Shown here: piece by piece, positions 14,414-21,494 of the stretch | Numbering within the stretch: the first letter of the stretch is position 1 | Layout of the letters: the number at the start of each line of letters is the position of its first letter | Assembly: GCF_946885885.1 (NCBI RefSeq) | Contig: NZ_CAMPHN010000068.1 | Location: 1 to 21,960, forward strand | Direction of reading: 5' to 3' | Length of the DNA: 21,960 bases | DNA from: an uncultured Pseudomonas sp. | Lineage (GTDB): Bacteria; Pseudomonadota; Gammaproteobacteria; Pseudomonadales; Pseudomonadaceae | The notes under the pieces: generated by a model | What the model was told of the DNA's origin: nothing | Databases searched by the model: none | Seen by the model: only the letters and a program-made list of their open reading frames with translations | Translations under genes and position numbers: made by a program

Positions 14414-15659
14414 AATAGGGCACTATTGGAAAAGTCAGGACAAAGCGGGTGCCCCCGGCTTGGGGAATTTCCAGGCATATGCCCCAGCCGACATGGTCGA
14501 CCACACGCTTGACGATCGACAGACCCAGGCCAGTGCCTTCGTGTGCCGGCAGGTCGTCGCCGTGGACAAATCGTTCGAACAACCGCTCGCGCACCTTCTG
14601 GGGAATGCCCGAGCCGGTGTCTTCGATCACCAGCCGGCCAGCGGCGAGTTGAACAAGGATCTGGCCCTGCTCGGTGTGTCGACAGGCATTGCGCAGCAGA
14701 TTGCCGATTACGATGCCGGCCAGCTCGGGCCGCACATGAACCGAGACCTCTTCGGTCCAATCCAACCTGCATTCGACCGGTTTGCCGTACAGCAGGGGCC
14801 GGCAGCGCTCGATTTCCGACTTGATGATGCTGTTGAGAACGATGCGTGGCGCATCCAGAGACTCGGGAACGCGCGCAAGCAGGAGCAATGCACTGACCCC
14901 TTGCGCGGCTTCGGCCGCCACGCGTCGGATGCGTTCCGCCGTAGCCAATTGTGCCGGGCGGTCGGCCAGCTGCGCGGTCAGCACCTCGGCAGCGCCTAAC
15001 ATGATGGTCAAGGGCGTGCGCAGCTCATGGCTGACATCGCCGGTGAACAGCCGCTCACGCTGCAAAAACTGTTGGAGCTCGTCGGTGCGCTTGGCGAAGG
15101 CGCGCGCCAAGACGCCGATTTCATCTTGCGCGGAAAGGGAAGGCAATTCAGTCGGCCCGGCGTTGCGACCGACTGCTTCGGCAAGCGCCGCTACCGGAGC
15201 GATTATCCGCTTAGCGCACACTACCCCGAGTACGGCGGCGAGCAGCAGACTGACGGCAAAGCCGATTGCCAGAGACAGGAGGATCACCAGTTCCGTGTGC
15301 TCGAGTTCGTCGACCTCCTGCACCACCGCGTAGCGGCTGGAACCGTGATCGCGTAGCAGCGCATGCACGTGTCGATTGCCGAGCCCCACTTCATGGGAAC
15401 CGGCGGGTAGCTGGCGCAACTCGGCGGGAATTGTGTCGTCGATCATGAAGCGTATGTCCGGCGGCGCATCCGGCATGCGCCCGCCCGGCTGGAGTTCGAT
15501 CAACCTGTCCGCCATTTTGGACAAGCGCGCATCGATTACCTGCTCTTCGATGATCTCCACCGAGATATAGGAAACCAGGCTGAAGGCGCCGGCCACTATG
15601 ACCGCCAACAGAATATAGGTGAGCGAAATACTCTGTTTGAGCGAAAGTCTAGGTTTCAC
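14409..15659 (-). CDS. Sensor histidine kinase (HAMP-HisKA-HATPase), partner of the OmpR-type regulator
   Basis: Inner-membrane kinase of 416 residues starting with GTG at 15659, inside the last codons of the upstream regulator (11-nt overlap, likely translational coupling). TM1 lies at about 11-33. A periplasmic loop of about 90 residues and TM2 (about 123-147, LVILLSLAIGFAVSLLLAAVLGV) follow, then a HAMP-like linker. The phospho-acceptor box is FTGDVSHELRTPLT with H211. The ATPase domain has the N box GNLLRNACRHTE, EDTGSGI, and GTGLGLSIVKRVVDHVGW. The architecture resembles QseC/PmrB-type kinases. The periplasmic loop has no recognised ligand motif. Its downstream neighbour is a periplasmic carbonic anhydrase, so a pH, CO2 or metal signal is possible but unproven. 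Confidence 0.95.
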   Translation of the reverse strand: MKPRLSLKQSISLTYILLAVIVAGAFSLVSYISVEIIEEQVIDARLSKMADRLIELQPGGRMPDAPPDIRFMIDDTIPAELRQLPAGSHEVGLGNRHVHALLRDHGSSRYAVVQEVDELEHTELVILLSLAIGFAVSLLLAAVLGVVCAKRIIAPVAALAEAVGRNAGPTELPSLSAQDEIGVLARAFAKRTDELQQFLQRERLFTGDVSHELRTPLTIMLGAAEVLTAQLADRPAQLATAERIRRVAAEAAQGVSALLLLARVPESLDAPRIVLNSIIKSEIERCRPLLYGKPVECRLDWTEEVSVHVRPELAGIVIGNLLRNACRHTEQGQILVQLAAGRLVIEDTGSGIPQKVRERLFERFVHGDDLPAHEGTGLGLSIVKRVVDHVGWGICLEIPQAGGTRFVLTFPIVPYS

Positions 15660-16332
15660 CGGGTGCCGCCAGTCGATAGCCGGTGCCCGGCAGGGTCAGC
15701 AGCATGGGATGGGAAAACGGCTTGTCGAGCACCTGACGCAAGGTATGGATATGGGTACGCAAGGCATCGCTATCCGGCGGGCTATCGCCCCACACCTCGC
15801 GTTCGACCGCTTCGCGCGTCATCAGCGCCGGCGCGGCGCGCATCAGCGCGGTGAGTATCTTGTAACCCGTCGGCGTCAGGTCGAGCGGTTGCCCGGCGCG
15901 TGTCACCCGGCCGGTGCCCGCATCCAGCCGCAGGTCGCCGAAGCTCAGAATCGATTGCACATGCTCGTTGCGCGAGCGGCGCACTAACGCCTTAAGGCGC
16001 GCATCCAACTCGGGGAGGGAATAGGGTTTGACCAGGTAATCGTCGGCGCCGACCCCGAAACCCGTCAATTTGTCGTGCTCCGTGTCACGCGCGGTCAGCA
16101 TCAGGATCGGCGTCGCCAGCCGATACTCCTGGCGGAGCGTTCGGCATACCTCCACACCATCCATGCCCGGCAACGACAGATCGAGAATGATCGCATCATG
16201 AAAGGCAGCCGTTGCGCAGGCCACACCGGCATTGCCATTGCGCGCCACATCCAGCGTATAGCCGAGTGGTTCCAGATATCCGTAGAGGTTCGCGATGATA
16301 TCCGGGTTGTCCTCGACGATCAGCACATGCAT
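15649..16332 (-). CDS. OmpR/PhoB-family response regulator
   Basis: DNA-binding regulator of 227 residues from the ATG at 16332 (GGGA six bases upstream). An ATG 15 bp further out (16347) is also possible, but its AGGA is too close. The receiver domain (about 1-115) has the acidic pair VEDN, the acceptor D51 in IILDLSLPGMDG, the Thr of LMLTARD, and the Lys of LVKPYSLPEL. The C-terminal winged-helix domain (about 128-222) has LDLTPTGYKIL, LMTREAVEREVWGD, the recognition-helix segment SDALRTHIHTLRQVLDKP and the terminal GTGYRLA. It overlaps the kinase gene by 11 nt. A tandem repeat of the type bound by this subfamily lies before the carbonic anhydrase gene, its probable target. Confidence 0.96.
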   Translation of the reverse strand: MHVLIVEDNPDIIANLYGYLEPLGYTLDVARNGNAGVACATAAFHDAIILDLSLPGMDGVEVCRTLRQEYRLATPILMLTARDTEHDKLTGFGVGADDYLVKPYSLPELDARLKALVRRSRNEHVQSILSFGDLRLDAGTGRVTRAGQPLDLTPTGYKILTALMRAAPALMTREAVEREVWGDSPPDSDALRTHIHTLRQVLDKPFSHPMLLTLPGTGYRLAAPGET

Positions 16333-16703
16333 CAGTTTCCCGTCCATCTTCCTATACCGTACTCGGCCTGACTGCTATGAGGGGAACGCATGATTTTGGC
16401 TTATTAACATGCGGATCTGCCAGGCAAGCCCCTGCCCTTTCCATTCAGCAGTTCGGCTATTTGAGAACCATGACAAGAAAACGACGATCGTCCGAACGGA
16501 CTTGAGGGGGTAAAACACCACTTTTGCACGCTGCTACGCCAAGTCTGAGTCCCGTGCCTCAAGACATGGATTTCAATCTCAGAGGCATACTTTTCTACCG
16601 TGGAAATCAAAACCGACTTTTTCGACAGAATCGGCCAATAGCAGTCGTTCAGACATGTGCCTCAACGTCGTGACGGCATCGAGGCAGGAAAGCTTTGAAA
16701 TCC
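16333..16703. other. Intergenic region containing repeat copy A; no gene seen
   Basis: About 370 bp between the 5' end of the response regulator and the 3' end of the TetR gene. It should carry the promoter of the two-component operon (TACGGTATAGG-like sequence close to the start). Inverted repeat copy A (16545-16641) makes up its right part. A minus-strand frame at 16404-16610 lacks a Shine-Dalgarno and any recognisable content. Confidence 0.6.
16545..16641 (-). repeat. Inverted repeat copy A bounding the TetR/oxidoreductase cassette
   Basis: The reverse complement of 16558-16629 aligns without gaps to 20772-20843: 58 of 72 positions are identical by hand count. Similarity continues in short patches outward (ACTCAG on one side, CTATTGGC on the other). 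Identical runs include GAGATTGAAATC and AGAAAAGTA. It has no coding sense and resembles a dispersed intergenic repeat or IS/MITE end; the family is not identified. Confidence 0.75.
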
Positions 16704-17291
16704 CTACGGTTCACTCCCTGACTGCCCAGGCAATGCTGCAATCATCTGAGCGTGGCAGACCTCGAGTATTTCATCGGCGAGGGACGAATCATCCGGACAT
16801 GCACGCGATAACAGGATCGCGCCGACGGCCTGCGCCAGCATCCCGATCATCTTCACCCTCGCCTCCCCCGAAGGCGCAGCTGGGTCCGCCGGGTACCTTG
16901 CGCTCAGCGTCTGCAGCGTGCGTTCTATCCCTTCGGCAAACGCCACCTTCAGCTCGTTCGACTGACGCGCAGCGTCGCCACACAACGCCGCCATGGTGCA
17001 ACCGCTGCCGCGCCCGTCGCGATGATCCCTCGATACATACAAATCGATGAAACGCCGAATATCGAGCGTTTCGATACCGGCCAGCGATCGGGAAAGACTG
17101 TCGGCAGAGGCCTCGGCCATCAGGTCAGCCTTTGAGCCGAAATGCTTGTAGAACCCGCCATGGGTGAATCCGGCAGCCGCCATCAGGTCGGCTACGCCTA
17201 CACCGTCAAAACCTCGCTCGCGAAACACTACAGAGGCCGTCTCGACGATGTGCTCCCGGTTTGCCTGCGCCTGGGCCTTGCTCACTCTCAC
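16704..17291 (-). CDS. TetR/AcrR-family transcriptional regulator
   Basis: Repressor-type regulator of 195 residues. The GTG at 17291 was chosen because GAGGTG lies just upstream; an earlier GTG at 17300 is part of that Shine-Dalgarno. The N-terminal helix-turn-helix (about 11-58) is typical: ANREHIVETASVVFRERGFD, VADLMAAAGFTHGGFYKHFGSKADL. The C-terminal ligand domain has two cysteines around GSGCTMAALCGD, a motif seen in TetR proteins next to small oxidoreductase genes. It is divergent from an SDR-hydrolase-MDR operon across a region with operator-like repeats, so autorepression and repression of that operon are likely. The effector is unknown; the neighbouring enzymes suggest an aldehyde, ketone or quinone-like compound. 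Confidence 0.93.
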   Translation of the reverse strand: MRVSKAQAQANREHIVETASVVFRERGFDGVGVADLMAAAGFTHGGFYKHFGSKADLMAEASADSLSRSLAGIETLDIRRFIDLYVSRDHRDGRGSGCTMAALCGDAARQSNELKVAFAEGIERTLQTLSARYPADPAAPSGEARVKMIGMLAQAVGAILLSRACPDDSSLADEILEVCHAQMIAALPGQSGSEP

Positions 17292-17328
17292 GTGCAGCAC
17301 CTCGTGTCCGCTGAAAATTCATGCGCCG

Positions 17329-17390
17329 ATGATACATAGATGTCGATCATAATCAAATCTATTGACAGTTTAGATTTCGATCATCATCCT
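17329..17390. promoter_or_regulatory. Divergent promoters and TetR operator region
   Basis: For tetR (minus), TTGATT (17356-17351) and TATCAT (17334-17329) are 16 bp apart. For the SDR operon (plus), TTGACA is at 17362-17367 with only a weak -10 near 17385-17391. A perfect inverted repeat, AAATCTA (17355-17361) / TAGATTT (17371-17377), encloses the TTGACA and overlaps the edge of the tetR -35. An 18-bp direct repeat, TAGATxTCGATCATxATC, occurs at 17337-17354 and 17371-17388 (two mismatches, 34-bp period). A regulator here could silence both promoters. Confidence 0.6.
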
Positions 17391-17457
17391 AATCGCCAGC
17401 AAGACCCACTGCCCCCATTCAATCCAGCCACCTGCTCCTGAATAAGAGATAAACACC

Positions 17458-18246
17458 ATGACCACTCGCCCTACCGTTCTCATCACTGGCGCTTCCAGCG
17501 GCATCGGCGCTGTTTATGCCGAGCGTTTTGCCCAACGCGGGCATGATCTGCTCTTGGTCGCCCGCGACCATGTGCGCCTGCAGACGCTAGCAACCCGGTT
17601 GCGCAGCGAACATGACGTCGCCATCGATGTGCTTCAGGCGGATCTGACCCAACTCAGCGATCTGACGATCGTAGAAGAGCGCCTGCGTGAGGACGCCAAC
17701 ATCGGCATCCTCGTCAATAACGCCGGCGCCGCGCAGTCCGGTAGCTTCATCGAACAGAACACCGACAGCATCGCCCACTTGGTGGCGCTGAACACAACCG
17801 CACTGGTACGCCTGGCCAGTGCCATCGCACCCCGTCTGGCCAAAGCGGGCAACGGCGCGATCATCAACATCGGCTCGGTGGTAGGCCTGGCTCCGGAGTT
17901 CGGCATGTCGGTCTACGGGGCGACCAAGGCGTTTGTGCTGTTCCTTTCCCAAGGCCTGAGCCTTGAGCTTTCGCCTCAGGGTGTTTATGTGCAAGCCGTA
18001 CTGCCCGCCGCCACCCGTACCGAGATATGGGATCGCGCCGGTATCGACATCAACACCTTGAGCGAAATCATGGAGGTGGGTGATCTGGTCGATGCCGCGC
18101 TGGTCGGTTTCGACCGTCGCGAGCCGGTGACCATCCCACCGCTGCACGACGGCGAGCGCTGGGACGCCCTGCAAACCTCGCGTCAGGGGTTGTTGTCGCA
18201 GATCAGGCAGTCCGAGGTTGCGCAACGATATCTGACCCAAGTCTGA
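17458..18246 (+). CDS. Short-chain dehydrogenase/reductase (SDR)
   Basis: NAD(P)-dependent oxidoreductase of 262 residues. The classical-SDR motifs are all present: the cofactor loop TGASSGIG at 10-17, NNAG at 87-90, and catalytic S140, Y153 and K157 (YGATK). An acidic-to-basic position after the second strand (VARDHVRL) suggests possible NADP(H) preference, which is weak evidence. The ATG at 17458 is the first gene of the divergent operon; its Shine-Dalgarno (AAGAGATAA) is modest. It is followed after 46 nt by an alpha/beta hydrolase and then an MDR oxidoreductase. The substrate is not known. Confidence 0.95.
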   Translation: MTTRPTVLITGASSGIGAVYAERFAQRGHDLLLVARDHVRLQTLATRLRSEHDVAIDVLQADLTQLSDLTIVEERLREDANIGILVNNAGAAQSGSFIEQNTDSIAHLVALNTTALVRLASAIAPRLAKAGNGAIINIGSVVGLAPEFGMSVYGATKAFVLFLSQGLSLELSPQGVYVQAVLPAATRTEIWDRAGIDINTLSEIMEVGDLVDAALVGFDRREPVTIPPLHDGERWDALQTSRQGLLSQIRQSEVAQRYLTQV

Positions 18247-18292
18247 CCTCTCAGAGCAGCCCAGCCTCGCCCCGCAGTCGGACGGAATAGAA

Positions 18293-19162
18293 ATGCCCCT
18301 TATTGACACAGAAAAACGCTCTGGGTCGCTGACGCCATTCATCAAGGCAGCGAACCAGTCGATCACGGTGGACGGCATCCCCTTCGCCTATCGTGACCTG
18401 GGCCCCTGCACCGAGGTGCCCCTGCTTGTGTTCAATCATTGGGGTGCGGTGCTGGATAACTTCGACCCCAGGATCATCGATGGTTTGGCACACACACGGC
18501 GCGTCATCGCCATCGACTACCGCGGCATCGGTGGCTCGGGGGGAACCTCGCCCCTGACAATTGGTGCAATGGCTGACGATGCAATCGCCCTGATTCGCGC
18601 GCTGGGTTTTGACAAGGTCGACCTGCTCGGCTTTTCACTCGGCGGGTTCGTCGCTCAAGACATCGCCCTGAAAGCTCCTGGATTGGTGCGCAGATTGATC
18701 CTCACCGGGACCGGCCCCGCTGGCGGCACAGGCATCGACAGAGTCGGTTCGATGACCTGGCCATTAATGCTCAAAGGCTTGCTGACGCTGCGAGATCCCA
18801 AGTTCTACCTGTTCTTTACTTCGTCGGCGATCAGCCGCAGCGCCGCCCGCGCTTTTCTGCAGCGGATCAACGAGCGCAAGTTTGATCGAGACAAACCCGC
18901 CACGCTTACGGCACTGCTGCGCCAGCTCAAGGCAATAAAGGCCTGGGGCCGACAAGCGCCCCAAGACCTTGGCAGCCTGCGCCTCCCCGTCCTGATCGCC
19001 AATGGTGATCAAGATGCCATGGTGCCCACGTCTCTCAGTCGAGACATGGCAAGACGCATACCCGGCGCTCAACTGATCATCTACGAGGACGCGGGTCATG
19101 GTGGCATCTTCCAGTACCACGCCGACTTCATAGCCAAAGCACTGACTTTTCTAGCTGAGTGA
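18293..19162 (+). CDS. Alpha/beta-fold hydrolase
   Basis: Predicted esterase/lyase-like hydrolase of 289 residues, cytoplasmic (no leader). The nucleophile elbow is GFSLG with S115. The acid is probably D241 in NGDQDAMVP and the histidine is H269 in DAGHGG, so the triad is complete. The oxyanion region is near FNHWGAVLDNF (47-57) where many relatives have HG. A cap region lies at about 145-225. It sits in the middle of the SDR/MDR operon with 46-47 nt gaps on each side. The fold covers many reactions, so the substrate cannot be named. The Shine-Dalgarno before the ATG at 18293 is weak. Confidence 0.93.
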   Translation: MPLIDTEKRSGSLTPFIKAANQSITVDGIPFAYRDLGPCTEVPLLVFNHWGAVLDNFDPRIIDGLAHTRRVIAIDYRGIGGSGGTSPLTIGAMADDAIALIRALGFDKVDLLGFSLGGFVAQDIALKAPGLVRRLILTGTGPAGGTGIDRVGSMTWPLMLKGLLTLRDPKFYLFFTSSAISRSAARAFLQRINERKFDRDKPATLTALLRQLKAIKAWGRQAPQDLGSLRLPVLIANGDQDAMVPTSLSRDMARRIPGAQLIIYEDAGHGGIFQYHADFIAKALTFLAE

Positions 19163-19209
19163 ACGCGGCCCTTCCCGCGGAACCCACTGCTCACAAGGAA
19201 TACCGAACC

Positions 19210-20211
19210 ATGAAAGCGTTCATCATCGATCGTTACGCAAAGAAAGAAGTCGGCCGCATCGGCGATCCCCCAACCCCAGAACTGCGAGACGATGACGTTC
19301 TGATTCAGATTCACGCGGCGAGCGTCAATCAGCTGGATACGAAGATCAAAAACGGCGAATTCAAACTGATCCTTCCCTACCGCCTCCCCCTTATTCTGGG
19401 TAACGACATGGCCGGTACGGTCGTGCGGGTCGGCGCTCGCGTTCGTAGCTTCAAGCCAGGCGACGAGGTCTACGCGCGCCCGGACGATGACCGTATCGGC
19501 ACCTTTGCCGAGTTCATTGCCGTCAAGGCGTCGTCACTGGCGCTGAAGCCCAAAAACCTCAGCATGGTCGAAGCCGCCGCCCTTCCCCTGGTGGCGTTGA
19601 CAGCCTGGCAGGTACTGGTCGAAACCGCCAAGCTGAAGAAGGGCCAAAAAGTATTCATCCAGGCCGGTTCCGGTGGCGTGGGGAGCATCGCCATCCAGTT
19701 AGCCAAGCACCTGGGAGCATTCGTGGCCACGACCACGAGTACCGCCAACGTCGATTGGGCGAAGGCATTGGGCGCGGACCTCGTCATCGATTACAAGAAG
19801 CAGGACTTCGCCAGCGTACTTCGTGACTACGATGTGGTGCTCAACAGCCTCGGCAACGACGAGCTGAAGAAATCCCTGCAGATTCTCAAACCGGGCGGGC
19901 ACCTCATCTCCATCTCCGGGCCACCCACCCCAACATTCGCCGCCGCGCGGGGCCTGGCATGGCCGCTCAAACAGGTGCTGCGCCTGCTGAGCTCCGGAAT
20001 CAGGAAACAGGCCGAGAGACAGGGAAAGCAATACACCTTCGTCTTCATGCGAGCCGATGGGGCGCAGTTACGCGAGATCACTTCCCTTATCGAGTCAGGC
20101 GCGATCCGCCCAGTCGTCGACAAGGTATTCCCGTTTCCGGACACCCAGAAAGCGTTGGCCTATGTAGACAGCGGGCGCGCCAAGGGCAAGGTCGTGGTCC
20201 AGGTGATGTAG
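19210..20211 (+). CDS. Zinc-free MDR-family NADP-dependent alcohol dehydrogenase / quinone oxidoreductase
   Basis: Medium-chain oxidoreductase of 333 residues from the ATG at 19210, with AAGGAA nine bases upstream. The open frame extends to 19159, into the hydrolase stop, but that start has no support. The N-terminal GroES-like domain has HAASVNQLDTKIKNGEF and LGNDMAGTVVRVG. The Rossmann domain has the cofactor loop QAGSGGVGSIAIQLAK. The structural-zinc cysteines and catalytic Cys/His of zinc alcohol dehydrogenases are absent, which places it with quinone oxidoreductase/enone reductase-like enzymes that reduce C=C or quinone substrates with NADPH. It is the third gene of the TetR-linked operon; the group may detoxify reactive carbonyl compounds (inference). 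Confidence 0.95.
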   Translation: MKAFIIDRYAKKEVGRIGDPPTPELRDDDVLIQIHAASVNQLDTKIKNGEFKLILPYRLPLILGNDMAGTVVRVGARVRSFKPGDEVYARPDDDRIGTFAEFIAVKASSLALKPKNLSMVEAAALPLVALTAWQVLVETAKLKKGQKVFIQAGSGGVGSIAIQLAKHLGAFVATTTSTANVDWAKALGADLVIDYKKQDFASVLRDYDVVLNSLGNDELKKSLQILKPGGHLISISGPPTPTFAAARGLAWPLKQVLRLLSSGIRKQAERQGKQYTFVFMRADGAQLREITSLIESGAIRPVVDKVFPFPDTQKALAYVDSGRAKGKVVVQVM

Positions 20212-20317
20212 CAGGCGCACATGCCGTCGATCGGTCTTTGCCCGCCTGACAGGCTCATCCCATGGCCGACGCGCAAACCTCGCAGACCGTTGAGTTCCTC
20301 GCAATAAGGAGAAGGAT

Positions 20318-20749
20318 TTGAATACATATATAACCGCCCGCTTTGGCAAGCGGGCTTTGGTGACCGGCGCATCCAGCGGCGTTGGCGCGGCAATCGCACG
20401 TGAGCTCGCAACGCTCGGCGTCGATCTCGTGCTGACCGCACGGCACCGCGACGCACTCGATGCGGTCGCCGCAACCTGCAAGGGTGTCTAGGTCGAGGTC
20501 ATCACAGCAGATCTCGGCAAGCCAGATGCCGCGCACGCGCTATGGGACGCCGCGACTGCCAACGACCCGTTCGACATCCCGATCAACAACGCAGGGTTCG
20601 GCTATTTCCGCCGGTTCGGCGAGGTCGACTGGGCACGCGACGCGGAGCTCGTCCAACTCAATATGACCTCGCTGGTCGCGCTCGCGCGTCGCTTCGTTGA
20701 CGCGAGCAAGACAAGCATAGACCCGCGCAAATGGTCGAGACGTCTGTAG
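20318..20749 (+). pseudogene. Broken second SDR gene (internal stop, 3' truncated)
   Basis: A TTG with AAGGAGAAGG upstream opens a frame resembling an [22 protein letters not shown] carries the cofactor motif, then [12 protein letters not shown]. An in-frame TAG at 20489-20491 interrupts it after CKGV. The same frame then continues with VEVITADLGKPDAAH and INNAGFGYFRRFGE to about 20700, where homology stops before the catalytic Ser, Tyr and Lys. The frame closes at 20747. Repeat copy B begins at about the same point. It is therefore non-functional by two lesions, with the truncation at the repeat. It differs from the SDR at 17458 and is not a duplicate of it. Confidence 0.85.
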
Positions 20750-20859
20750 CTATTGGCAGTAGTCGGCAGAATCTGTTGAAAAAGCCGGCTTCGTTTTCCA
20801 CGGCAGAAAAGTAGGCGCCCGAGATTGAAATCTACGCTTTGAGCAGGATTAGAACTCAG
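20749..20859 (+). repeat. Inverted repeat copy B bounding the TetR/oxidoreductase cassette
   Basis: Partner of the copy at 16545-16641, in opposite orientation. The ungapped core is 20772-20843 (58 of 72 identities with the reverse complement of 16558-16629). CTATTGGC just before the core and ACTCAG just after it are also shared. The broken SDR gene ends at its left edge. The sequence is probably an intergenic mobile repeat or IS end; its family is not identified. Confidence 0.75.
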
Positions 20860-21494
20860 AAAAAACCAGTTATTCAAGCACTTCCGAGCCCGCTGGTAGG
20901 GGGCGCCCTACCGACATCGTCATTAGGCTTACTTAAATTCAGTATTTCCCGATAGGCACTGTGTCTTGACATCTTCATCATAAGCCACTGTTTCGATATT
21001 ACTGATTCCGAATACGGAAAAGCTAAGCAATGTCGCTAACGGGTTGATTCACTCGAATGGCTTGGATGTCGGTTCATGGCTTTTTCTTAGGATAACGAGT
21101 GACTCCCCCCGGCATTGAAAGGGGAGGTGTGTACGTTTGAGTCATGTTCGTTTAGCCGTCCGGCACATTCCGGACGAGCAGCTATCGATACGTCCCGGTG
21201 GCCTGTATTGGGTGGCGTCGACCGCATCGACGATGCCGAAAATCCTGGCGGAACAGGAGTGATGGAATTACCCGCGCAGCATCGGGCGCCCTTGGTATGG
21301 CCAGCCTGCGCCGATTCGGCGATATCGCCGCCATGGTGGATGGCGCTTTCTATTCGTTTCCGTTCGCTTGCCGCAGCGATGGCCTGGAGTAGCCCTTGAG
21401 CAATATCTGCCGATTGCCATGGCGCGATCTTGGCCACAGGACTTCACGCGGACAACCGCCACCATCGGGCGATGGCGGTAGAGGAATTCGATAG
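20860..21494. other. 635-bp intergenic region, no supported gene
   Basis: It contains three small inverted repeats: GGTAGGG/CCCTACC (about 20895-20912), CTCCCC/GGGGAG (about 21104-21126), and CGTCCGG/CCGGACG (21157-21176). Between about 21180 and 21440 several frames are open on both strands without Shine-Dalgarno or recognisable motifs; this may be gene debris. The last 60 bp hold the ribosome-binding site of the next gene. Confidence 0.5.

Noticed and set aside
16404..16610. Minus-strand 68-residue frame between the response regulator and TetR genes
   Set aside because: No Shine-Dalgarno or motif, and part of it lies in repeat copy A.
19159..19209. Earlier ATG for the MDR oxidoreductase
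   Set aside because: It lies in the hydrolase stop codon, has no ribosome-binding site, and adds residues absent from the family fold. The ATG at 19210 has AAGGAA upstream.
21087..21437. Open frames on both strands (21087-21437 minus, 21115-21399 plus)
   Set aside because: No recognisable protein content, leader or convincing start. Recorded only as part of an unassigned region.
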